DNA of 10,245 nt from an uncultured bacterium (lineage in GTDB: Bacteria; Cyanobacteriota; Vampirovibrionia; Gastranaerophilales; Gastranaerophilaceae), in assembly GCA_949286405.1 (NCBI GenBank), contig CASECH010000034.1, positions 1 to 10,245 of the forward strand, given 5' to 3'. Of the stretch, positions 5,949-10,245 are shown piece after piece. The notes under the pieces are model-generated. The model was given only the letters and a program-made list of their open reading frames with translations. It had not been told where the DNA came from and searched no databases. The number at the start of each line of letters is the position of its first letter. Within the stretch, counting starts at the first letter, position 1. The position numbers and the translations under genes were made by a program.

Positions 5949-6290
5949 CTATACTTTAGTATCAATTACCAGCTCTACTTTAGAATTGTCTATATATTGT
6001 TGTACCAGATCTTGATTTCTTTTTCGATCTATAAAATTAAAAATATCTGATAAAACATATGGACTATCAATACCTGTATCGATTCTTATTCCTTTGTTTG
6101 CTAGTTTTTTACCTGTTTTTTGAGTATTAAAACTATCTTTTAGATTAACATTTATAATTTTTAATTTTCCATTTTGGTTATATGTCTTATCTACATAATC
6201 ACTAAGTTCCAAATATTCTTTTTGAATGTCTTGAGCCTTAGTTCCATATGGATATCTTATATCATAAATGCCAGAAAATGATACTTTCAT
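5949..6290 (-). CDS. Unknown small protein inserted between rplF and rplR
   Basis: A 113-residue protein of no family I recognise. It begins MKVSFSGIYDIRYPYGT, is rich in Lys, Asp, Tyr and Asn, and has no cysteine, signal peptide or membrane segment. Alternating strands and helices are plausible: KLKIINVNLKD, KKLANKGIRIDTGID, VLSDIFNFIDRKR, then a final KVELVIDTKV strand. The start is 8 bp after the rplF stop, whereas neighbouring gaps here are about 50-100 bp. No strong Shine-Dalgarno sequence precedes it, so translation probably depends on coupling to rplF. It shares the SF-x-G-x-Y pattern with the + strand gene at 7608-7904. A role at the ribosome is possible because of location only. Confidence 0.8.
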   Translation of the reverse strand: MKVSFSGIYDIRYPYGTKAQDIQKEYLELSDYVDKTYNQNGKLKIINVNLKDSFNTQKTGKKLANKGIRIDTGIDSPYVLSDIFNFIDRKRNQDLVQQYIDNSKVELVIDTKV

Positions 6291-6298
6291 ACTATATT

Positions 6299-6838
6299 CT
6301 ACTTCTTACCAGCTTTACCAGCTTTACGTCTGATATATTCACCTTCGTATCTAACACCTTTTCCTTTGTATACTTCAGGTGGACGTTTTCCTCTGATAAG
6401 TGCAGCTACATCACCAACAGTTTGTTTGTTAGAACCTTTTACAGTAATTTTAGTATTAGCTTCTACTGATAAAGTAATACCTTCTGGAGGTTCAACTACA
6501 ACTGGGTGAGAATAACCTAAAGATAAGTTCAAGTTCTTACCTTCCATGTTTGCACGGTAACCAACACCTTGTATTTCAAGTTTCTTTTCAAAACCTTCTT
6601 TAACACCATGTACAGCGTTAGCAACTAATGTTCTGAAAAGACCATATAAAGCGTCAGTTTCTCTTGAAGTACCAACTTTTGATAAAATAATATGGTTGTC
6701 TTCAACTTTTACAGCGATTTCAGGACGAACTTCTACTGTTTCTTCGCCCAAAGGACCTTTAGCTGTAACTGTTTGTCCTTCTATTTTAACTTCAACTCCT
6801 TGCGGAATTTCGATAGGTAATTTACCGATACGTGACAT
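6299..6838 (-). CDS. rplF: 50S ribosomal protein L6
   Basis: A 179-residue large-subunit protein near the sarcin-ricin loop and factor-binding region. Recognised by the start MSRIGKLPIEIP, TVTAKGPLGEE, NAVHGVKEGFEKKLEIQGVGY, LGYSHPVVVEPPEG, and the C-terminal RGKRPPEVYKGKGVRY motif. A longer frame with 11 more N-terminal residues exists, but AGGAG (6847-6851, minus strand) lies 8 bp before the ATG at 6838, and MSRIGKLP is the family start, so the shorter form is chosen. The 95-bp gap after rpsH contains a small GGAG/CTCC hairpin. A small unknown gene starts 8 bp after its stop. Confidence 0.97.
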   Translation of the reverse strand: MSRIGKLPIEIPQGVEVKIEGQTVTAKGPLGEETVEVRPEIAVKVEDNHIILSKVGTSRETDALYGLFRTLVANAVHGVKEGFEKKLEIQGVGYRANMEGKNLNLSLGYSHPVVVEPPEGITLSVEANTKITVKGSNKQTVGDVAALIRGKRPPEVYKGKGVRYEGEYIRRKAGKAGKK

Positions 6839-6933
6839 TTCAATTTCTCCTTTTGGTATATTTCTACACAATGTCTAAGCTTTTCTACCAATTGCACTTA
6901 AACATAACACAGGAGCTACAAACTCCAAGTATC

Positions 6934-7332
6934 TTAGTATACGTAGCAAAGAACTTCGCCACCGATGTTTTCTTTACGAGCTTTTCTGTCTGTTAAAAGA
7001 CCTTTGCTTGTAGAAACGATAGCTATACCCATACCACCTAATACTTTAGGTAAGTTTTTAGCTTTGCTGTAGTTTCTAAGACCTGGTTTTGAAATTCTTT
7101 CTAATTTTGTGATAACAGGTTTGTTTTTAGAATCATATTTCAAAGTGATTTCTAAAACTTTGAATTTACCTTCTGTTTTTTCAGAATAATCAGTAATATA
7201 TCCTTCTTCTTTTAACAATTTTGCTAATTGTACTTTCAATTTAGATGAAGGCATCGCAACTGATTGGTGTGAAACCATGTTAGCGTTTCTGATTCTTGTT
7301 AGCATATCTGCTATCGGATCTGTCATTGACAT
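6934..7332 (-). CDS. rpsH: 30S ribosomal protein S8
   Basis: A 132-residue primary 16S rRNA-binding protein, recognised by MTDPIADMLTRIRNA, VAMPSSKLKVQLAKLLKEEGY, and the C-terminal VLGGMGIAIVSTSKGLLTDRKAR and GGEVLCYVY. The frame is open ten residues further upstream, but the start at 7332 has AAAGGG (7342-7347, minus strand) nine bases before it and gives the family's normal length. In E. coli S8 represses the spc operon by binding its mRNA. Here rpsH is the first gene of its own transcription unit, preceded by a promoter and a foldable leader, which makes it a natural place for S8 feedback. Confidence 0.97.
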   Translation of the reverse strand: MSMTDPIADMLTRIRNANMVSHQSVAMPSSKLKVQLAKLLKEEGYITDYSEKTEGKFKVLEITLKYDSKNKPVITKLERISKPGLRNYSKAKNLPKVLGGMGIAIVSTSKGLLTDRKARKENIGGEVLCYVY

Positions 7333-7360
7333 AATCTGTTTCCCTTTCAAGGACTTACCC

Positions 7361-7452
7361 ACAGTTATAGGCAGTATCCCGTTTACTATTACACTGCTTA
7401 CCGAATCAATTTTTGCTTAATTTAAAAGCGTATTTCGGCAGTCCAGAACTGT
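7361..7452 (-). promoter_or_regulatory. Structured 5' leader of rpsH, possible autoregulatory element
   Basis: Read on the minus strand from the predicted RNA start near 7452, ACAGUU (7452-7447) pairs exactly with AACUGU (7366-7361), closing a domain. Inside, ACUGC-CGAA (7442-7434) pairs with UUCG (7405-7402) and GCAGU (7397-7393) around a four-base GUAA bulge. This encloses a GCUU/AAGC hairpin. A second ACUGCC copy (7375-7370) could take GCAGU from the first, so two alternative folds exist. A short CCU-UGAA-AGG hairpin partly covers the rpsH Shine-Dalgarno sequence. This suggests control by S8 or another ligand, but it matches no riboswitch class that I recognise. Confidence 0.5.
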
Positions 7453-7458
7453 ACTTTG

Positions 7459-7487
7459 AGTATATTATAAAATTTTTTATATTACAA
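7459..7487 (-). promoter_or_regulatory. Promoter of rpsH-rplF-orf-rplR
   Basis: On the minus strand TTGTAA (7487-7482), then 17 bp, then TATACT (7464-7459). A TATAAT (7469-7464) overlaps the -10 but is badly spaced from this -35. Start of RNA near 7452. A promoter is needed here because a terminator and an opposite-strand gene separate rpsH from rpsN. Confidence 0.7.
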
Positions 7488-7607
7488 GTATTTGTCATCT
7501 ATTATTTATATTTATTAAGATTGTAAATATTTAATTTTTTTCTGGCAATTATAATCATTTTCTATACTTATCTGTGTTGTGTAATTTAGTAAAAGAAAGG
7601 ATTTTAT

Positions 7608-7904
7608 ATGAATTCAAATGTTAATTCTGTTCTTAGTTTTGCAGGGAAATATTCTCTTAATGCAAATCAAACAATGTCAAATCAAAATACTTGTCTATTA
7701 CGTGATACTCTAATAGGAGCCTGGACTACAAAAGCAAAAGATGGCGATAAAATTCATGAACAATTGAAAAATTTTTATTTAAATGATTACAATAAAAATC
7801 CTAAAGCACCATTAAATATTATTTTAGATATTCCAAATGCGGATGATAAAAACTTTGAAGAAAGTATGAAAAAAGTTGGACAAAATTTTTCTAAATTAGT
7901 ATAA
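7608..7904 (+). CDS. Unknown small protein inserted in the ribosomal cluster, opposite strand
   Basis: A 98-residue protein of no recognised family, the only + strand gene in the ribosomal region. The ribosome binding site AAAGGA (7596-7601) lies 6 bp before the ATG. The N terminus is rich in Asn and Ser (MNSNVNSVLSFAGKYSLNAN) with the SF-x-G-x-Y pattern also seen in the gene at 5949-6290. The middle has LIGAWTTKAKDGDKIHEQLKNFYLNDY, the end a strand-like APLNIILDIPNADD followed by an amphipathic helix. One cysteine; no signal peptide or membrane segment. A TATAAT (7550-7555) and a TATACT (7563-7568) are possible -10 elements, neither with a good -35. It ends at a terminator shared with rpsN. 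Confidence 0.8.
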   Translation: MNSNVNSVLSFAGKYSLNANQTMSNQNTCLLRDTLIGAWTTKAKDGDKIHEQLKNFYLNDYNKNPKAPLNIILDIPNADDKNFEESMKKVGQNFSKLV

Positions 7905-7937
7905 ATCTATGTAATTAGTTAATTAATTTTTTTACAT

Positions 7938-7969
7938 AAAAAGACCGAATTATTAATTCGGTCTTTTTT
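7938..7969. terminator. Bidirectional terminator between the + strand gene and rpsN
   Basis: AAAAAGACCGAATT pairs with AATTCGGTCTTTTT around a three-base loop, with A runs on the left and T runs on the right, so both strands show a GC-containing stem followed by a T tract. On the + strand it ends the 7608-7904 gene, 34 bp past its stop. On the minus strand it ends transcription about 45 bp after rpsN, cutting the usual rpsN-rpsH continuity. Confidence 0.9.
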
Positions 7970-8012
7970 AATCTAATCATTGTCTTTCTTAGACAATAAA
8001 TATATTGGCTTT

Positions 8013-8219
8013 CTACCAACTTGCTTTTGTAACACCAGGAAGCAAACCTTGGTGAGCCATTTTTCTTAAACAAATTCTGCAAAGACCAAAATCTCTGTGA
8101 AATCCGTGAGGACGGCCGCAGATGCTGCATCTGTTATGAAGCCTTACAGTAGGATATTTACCAGCTGCAGCTAGTTTTGCTCTTTTTAGTTCTTTGTTTA
8201 TCATCGCTTTTTTAGCCAT
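8013..8219 (-). CDS. rpsN: 30S ribosomal protein S14, zinc-binding type
   Basis: A 68-residue small-subunit head protein with four zinc ligands, C31-x2-C34 and C47-x2-C50, in RCSICGRPHGFHRDFGLCRIC, and the universal ending PGVTKASW. The usual zinc form is 61 residues with the first cysteine near position 24. This one has seven more residues before the zinc ribbon, including a PTVRLHNRC stretch that reads like the linker of the longer, zinc-less S14. The ribosome binding site AAAGGAG lies a few bases before the ATG. It is the last gene of the rplP...rpsN unit, which ends at the terminator at 7938-7969. Confidence 0.96.
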   Translation of the reverse strand: MAKKAMINKELKRAKLAAAGKYPTVRLHNRCSICGRPHGFHRDFGLCRICLRKMAHQGLLPGVTKASW

Positions 8220-8297
8220 GAATTTCTCCTTTTATGTTTTATTTATCTTTACAATTATTTTACAAATCACTCTTACGTGATCCGAGAACTTAAGTTA

Positions 8298-8855
8298 CTA
8301 TTTGTTCATACCTTTGAAAGGCATTCCTAATAATTTAAGCAATTCTCTAGCTTCATCATCAGTATTTGCTGTTGTAATAACTGATACGTTCATACCCTTA
8401 ACTAAATCAACTTCTTCATAAGTAATTTCAGGGAACAAAGCTTGTTCTTTTAAACCTAATGTATAGTTTCCGCGACCATCAAAACTTTTTGGACTAATAC
8501 CACGGAAGTCTCTGATTCTTGGAAGTACTACGCAGTTAAGTTTTTGTAAGAAATCGTACATTCTGTCACCACGCAATGTAACCATTGCACCAACAGGCAT
8601 ACCTTCTCTTAATTTATATGAAGCGATTGATTTTTTTGCTTTTGTTACTACGCATTTTTGACCTGCGATTTTTGTCAATTGACCTTCAATAACTTCAGCT
8701 ATTTTGGAGTTGTGAGAAGCTTCACCAACACCCATATTCAAAACAATTTTATGTAGTTTTGGAATTTGGTGGTCATTAGTATAACCGAATTTTTCTTTCA
8801 AAGCCGGTTTTACTTCTTCTAGATATCTTTCTTTTAAACTTCTTGTTTTTGTCAT
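8298..8855 (-). CDS. rplE: 50S ribosomal protein L5
   Basis: A 185-residue 5S rRNA-binding protein in the central protuberance that contacts P-site tRNA. Recognised by KIVLNMGVGEA, ASYKLREGMPVGAMVTLRGD, FLQKLNCVVLPRIRDFRG, FDGRGNYTLGLKEQALFPEI and the ending TDDEARELLKLLGMPF. The length is a few residues over the common 179-180. AAGG (8866-8869, minus strand) lies 10 bp before the ATG. The 78-bp gap to rpsN contains a small AUCAC/GUGAU hairpin (8266-8281). Confidence 0.97.
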   Translation of the reverse strand: MTKTRSLKERYLEEVKPALKEKFGYTNDHQIPKLHKIVLNMGVGEASHNSKIAEVIEGQLTKIAGQKCVVTKAKKSIASYKLREGMPVGAMVTLRGDRMYDFLQKLNCVVLPRIRDFRGISPKSFDGRGNYTLGLKEQALFPEITYEEVDLVKGMNVSVITTANTDDEARELLKLLGMPFKGMNK

Positions 8856-8905
8856 TTTCGTATTTCCTTAATTCTACGATGTATTAATATTGTACTACGT
8901 AAATA

Positions 8906-9241
8906 TTAAACATCTAATTGTTCACCACATTTTTTACAAACACGTACTTTTTTGCCGTCAACAATTTCGTGTTTGATCCTTGTCGGTTTTTCGCAAGCAG
9001 GGCATACAACCATAACTTTTGAAGCATCAAGTGGAGCTTCCAGTTTGATTAAGCCACCTTGTATACCAGCCATTGGCTGAGGTTTTTGAGCTTTAGTTAC
9101 CATGTTTGCGCCTTCAACGATAACTTTACCTTCTGAAGGAATTGCTTTTTTCACGTTACCGATTGTTCCTTTAGATTTACCGGCAGTTACGATTACTCTA
9201 TCACCGGTTTTAACGTGTAATTTTTTATTTTTATCTGTCAT
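8906..9241 (-). CDS. rplX: 50S ribosomal protein L24
   Basis: A 111-residue assembly initiator of the large subunit. The KOW domain is clear: VKTGDRVIVTAGKSKGTIG (10-28), then KVIVEGANMVTK and GGLIKLEAPLDASKVMVV. The C terminus carries a four-cysteine zinc ribbon, C80-x2-C83 and C102-x2-C105, found in many but not all bacterial L24 proteins. An upstream ATG at 9253 is in frame, but it is part of the sequence ATGGAG, whose GGAG (9248-9251) is a well-placed Shine-Dalgarno site for the ATG at 9241, so I choose the latter. The 70-bp gap to rplN contains a GACC/GGTC hairpin. Confidence 0.96.
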   Translation of the reverse strand: MTDKNKKLHVKTGDRVIVTAGKSKGTIGNVKKAIPSEGKVIVEGANMVTKAQKPQPMAGIQGGLIKLEAPLDASKVMVVCPACEKPTRIKHEIVDGKKVRVCKKCGEQLDV

Positions 9242-9311
9242 TTTTTTCTCCATTGCTTTTTAAGCGTTTTCCATGGTCTGACCTTGTGGTCTATTACATG
9301 TGTTTCTTTTA

Positions 9312-9680
9312 CTAAATTACTTCCGGAGCTAGAGATACGATTTTCATGTAACCTTTATCTCTTAATTCACGGGCAACTGGTCCAAATACACGTGTACCTC
9401 TTGGGTTGCCGTCTTTGTTAATAATAACCGCAGCGTTTTCATCAAATCTAATAACAGATCCGTCATTACGTTTGATATCAGCTTTAGTTCTTACTACAAC
9501 AGCTCTGACAACTTCAGATTTTTTTACACCCATATTAGGAGTTGCATCTTTAACTGTAGCAACGATTTCGTCGCCTACTGCTGCAAATTTCTTATTTGAA
9601 CTTCCCATCACTCTAATGCATAAAAGTTCTTTTGCACCTGTATTATCTGCTACTTCTAGTCTTGTTTCTTGTTGTATCAT
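9312..9680 (-). CDS. rplN: 50S ribosomal protein L14
   Basis: A 122-residue beta-barrel protein at the subunit interface near L19. Recognised by MIQQETRLEVADNTGAKEL, CIRVMGSSNKKFAAVGD, ATVKDATPNMGVKKSEVVRAVVVRT, RFDENAAVIINKDGNPRGTRVFGPVARELRD and MKIVSLAPEVI. The frame is open 18 residues further up, in lysine-rich, non-conserved sequence. The chosen start at 9680 follows AAGGAA and gives the universal family length. Confidence 0.98.
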   Translation of the reverse strand: MIQQETRLEVADNTGAKELLCIRVMGSSNKKFAAVGDEIVATVKDATPNMGVKKSEVVRAVVVRTKADIKRNDGSVIRFDENAAVIINKDGNPRGTRVFGPVARELRDKGYMKIVSLAPEVI

Positions 9681-9724
9681 TTTCTTTTCCTTTTTTTTAA
9701 AGAATTTCTTACTTTTTAGCCTCT

Positions 9725-9743
9725 CATTACTCAATTGGTAATG
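9725..9743 (-). repeat. Small hairpin between rpsQ and rplN
   Basis: CATTAC (9725-9730) and GTAATG (9738-9743) are a perfect 6-bp inverted repeat around a seven-base loop, in the 77-bp gap between rpsQ and rplN. No T tract follows, so it is not a terminator; it may be an RNA processing or stability element. Confidence 0.4.
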
Positions 9744-9757
9744 CTGCTTTGAAATTA

Positions 9758-10003
9758 TTATCTAGCTTTTTCTACTACTTCCAATAAAGTCCAACGTTTG
9801 TCACCTGAAATAGGTCTTGATTCTACAATTCTAACGATATCACCTTCATTACAAACATTTCCTTCATCATGAGCTTTGTAGTGTTTGTTAGATTCAATAA
9901 TCTTTTTATATTTTGGATGTGGTTCATAGTCAGCTACTTTTACAACAATTGTTTTGTCCATTTTGTTGCTTACTACTATTCCTTGTTTTTCTTTCTTAGG
10001 CAT
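9758..10003 (-). CDS. rpsQ: 30S ribosomal protein S17
   Basis: An 81-residue OB-fold protein that binds 16S rRNA early in assembly. Recognised by GIVVSNKMDKTIVVKV, HPKYKKIIESNKHYKAHDE and GDIVRIVESRPISGDKRW. The start overlaps the end of rpmC by 8 bp, and a GAGG within the rpmC coding end serves as ribosome binding site, indicating translational coupling. The following gap to rplN is 77 bp. Confidence 0.97.
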   Translation of the reverse strand: MPKKEKQGIVVSNKMDKTIVVKVADYEPHPKYKKIIESNKHYKAHDEGNVCNEGDIVRIVESRPISGDKRWTLLEVVEKAR

Positions 10004-10193
10004 TTTGTACCTCTTTTTCTTTTATTACTGTTTTCGCTTGAGCTATCATTTTTTTTGTCTTAGAAATCAACGCTGTGTTTTCTAATTTGTGAGTTGAAAG
10101 TTGCATTTTGTATGTAAACAAATCCTTCTTCCAATCAACAATTGCACTTTTTAGCTCATCAACTGATTTTTCGCGCATTTCTTCTAATTTCAT
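9996..10193 (-). CDS. rpmC: 50S ribosomal protein L29
   Basis: A 65-residue two-helix protein located near the polypeptide exit tunnel, where L23/L29 receive trigger factor and SRP. The pattern EEMREKSVDELKSAI, LFTYKMQLSTHKLENTALI and KKMIAQAKTVIKEKE is the L29 signature in order, though more divergent than its neighbours. The ribosome binding site AAGG (10204-10207, minus strand) overlaps the stop of the preceding gene. The 3' end overlaps rpsQ by 8 bp. Confidence 0.95.
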   Translation of the reverse strand: MKLEEMREKSVDELKSAIVDWKKDLFTYKMQLSTHKLENTALISKTKKMIAQAKTVIKEKEVQNA

Positions 10194-10205
10194 TTTATAG
10201 TTTCC

Positions 10206-10245
10206 TTATTTATTTTGTTCTAATTTTGCTTTTTCAACAACTTTA
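10206..10245 (-). CDS. rplP: 3' end of a gene, probably rplP (ribosomal protein L16)
   Basis: The minus strand entering from the right edge has one open frame, ending KVVEKAKLEQNK and TAA at 10206-10208; the other two frames close quickly. In the S10 cluster rpmC is preceded by rplP, and L16 ends in a lysine-rich stretch, so this is most likely the last 12 codons of rplP. The peptide alone is too short to identify. The gap to rpmC is 12 bp. Confidence 0.6.
   Translation of the reverse strand, partial: KVVEKAKLEQNK

Noticed and set aside
6248..6878. + strand open frames opposite rplF and the inserted gene
   Set aside because: They mirror conserved coding sequence in the opposite frame and lack ribosome binding sites.
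7500..7570. Confident promoter for the + strand gene at 7608
   Set aside because: TATAAT (7550) and TATACT (7563) are present, but neither has a recognisable -35 at 16-18 bp; only a possibility is stated in the gene entry.
9406..9741. + strand open frame opposite rplN
   Set aside because: Shadow of a highly conserved ribosomal gene, with no start signals.
1..10245. CRISPR array, transposon, prophage or defence system
   Set aside because: No regularly spaced repeats, transposase, integrase, terminal repeats or nuclease/toxin domains are visible.

Overview
This is an AT-rich bacterial window carrying two adjacent tRNA genes, a short hypothetical/glycosyltransferase pair, most of a glycine-cleavage operon, a DnaJ-type co-chaperone and a large part of the S10/spc ribosomal protein cluster. 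The two short, unrecognised genes inserted in the ribosomal cluster carry an N-terminal SF-x-G-x-Y pattern. From memory this recalls the many small lineage-specific proteins of gut Melainabacteria (Gastranaerophilales, non-photosynthetic relatives of Cyanobacteria). The AT-rich composition, the split glycine decarboxylase (GcvPA) and the zinc-type S14 are compatible with that group but do not prove it, so the assignment is tentative. Firmicutes-like or other low-GC bacteria are the main alternative.

Layout. Positions 1-184 hold tRNA-Cys(GCA) and tRNA-Val(GAC) on the + strand; the latter has a C where nearly all tRNAs have U33. Positions 198-1489 (+) hold a promoter, an unrecognised 114-residue protein and a family 2 glycosyltransferase, which runs convergently into gcvPA with a 26-bp overlap. 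Positions 1464-4222 (-) are gcvT-gcvH-gcvPA, reading right to left; the expected next gene, gcvPB, is not here. Between gcvT and the upstream DnaJ-like gene lies a compact element in which a hairpin, a sigma70-like promoter and the gcvT ribosome binding site are superimposed. Positions 4294-5340 (-) encode a DnaJ/CbpA-like protein with one reduced CxxC..CxxC zinc site.

Positions 5519-10245 (-) contain ribosomal protein genes in the usual order rplP (3' end only), rpmC, rpsQ, rplN, rplX, rplE, rpsN, rpsH, rplF, rplR, but the cluster is broken up. After rpsN there is a bidirectional terminator and a small + strand gene with its own ribosome binding site. rpsH then restarts from its own promoter with a leader of about 120 nt that can fold extensively. 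A second small unknown gene sits 8 nt after rplF, in the same direction. The unit ends at a strong terminator after rplR, so rpsE, rpmD, rplO and secY do not follow.

How the parts fit: the GcvT, GcvH and GcvPA proteins are components of glycine cleavage, which needs GcvPB and lipoamide dehydrogenase from elsewhere. The ribosomal genes form at least two transcription units here, allowing rpsH-rplF-orf-rplR to be controlled separately from rplP...rpsN. No mobile element, transposase, CRISPR array or recognised defence system is visible. The most interesting material is the two small inserted genes with a shared motif and the regulatory elements around them.
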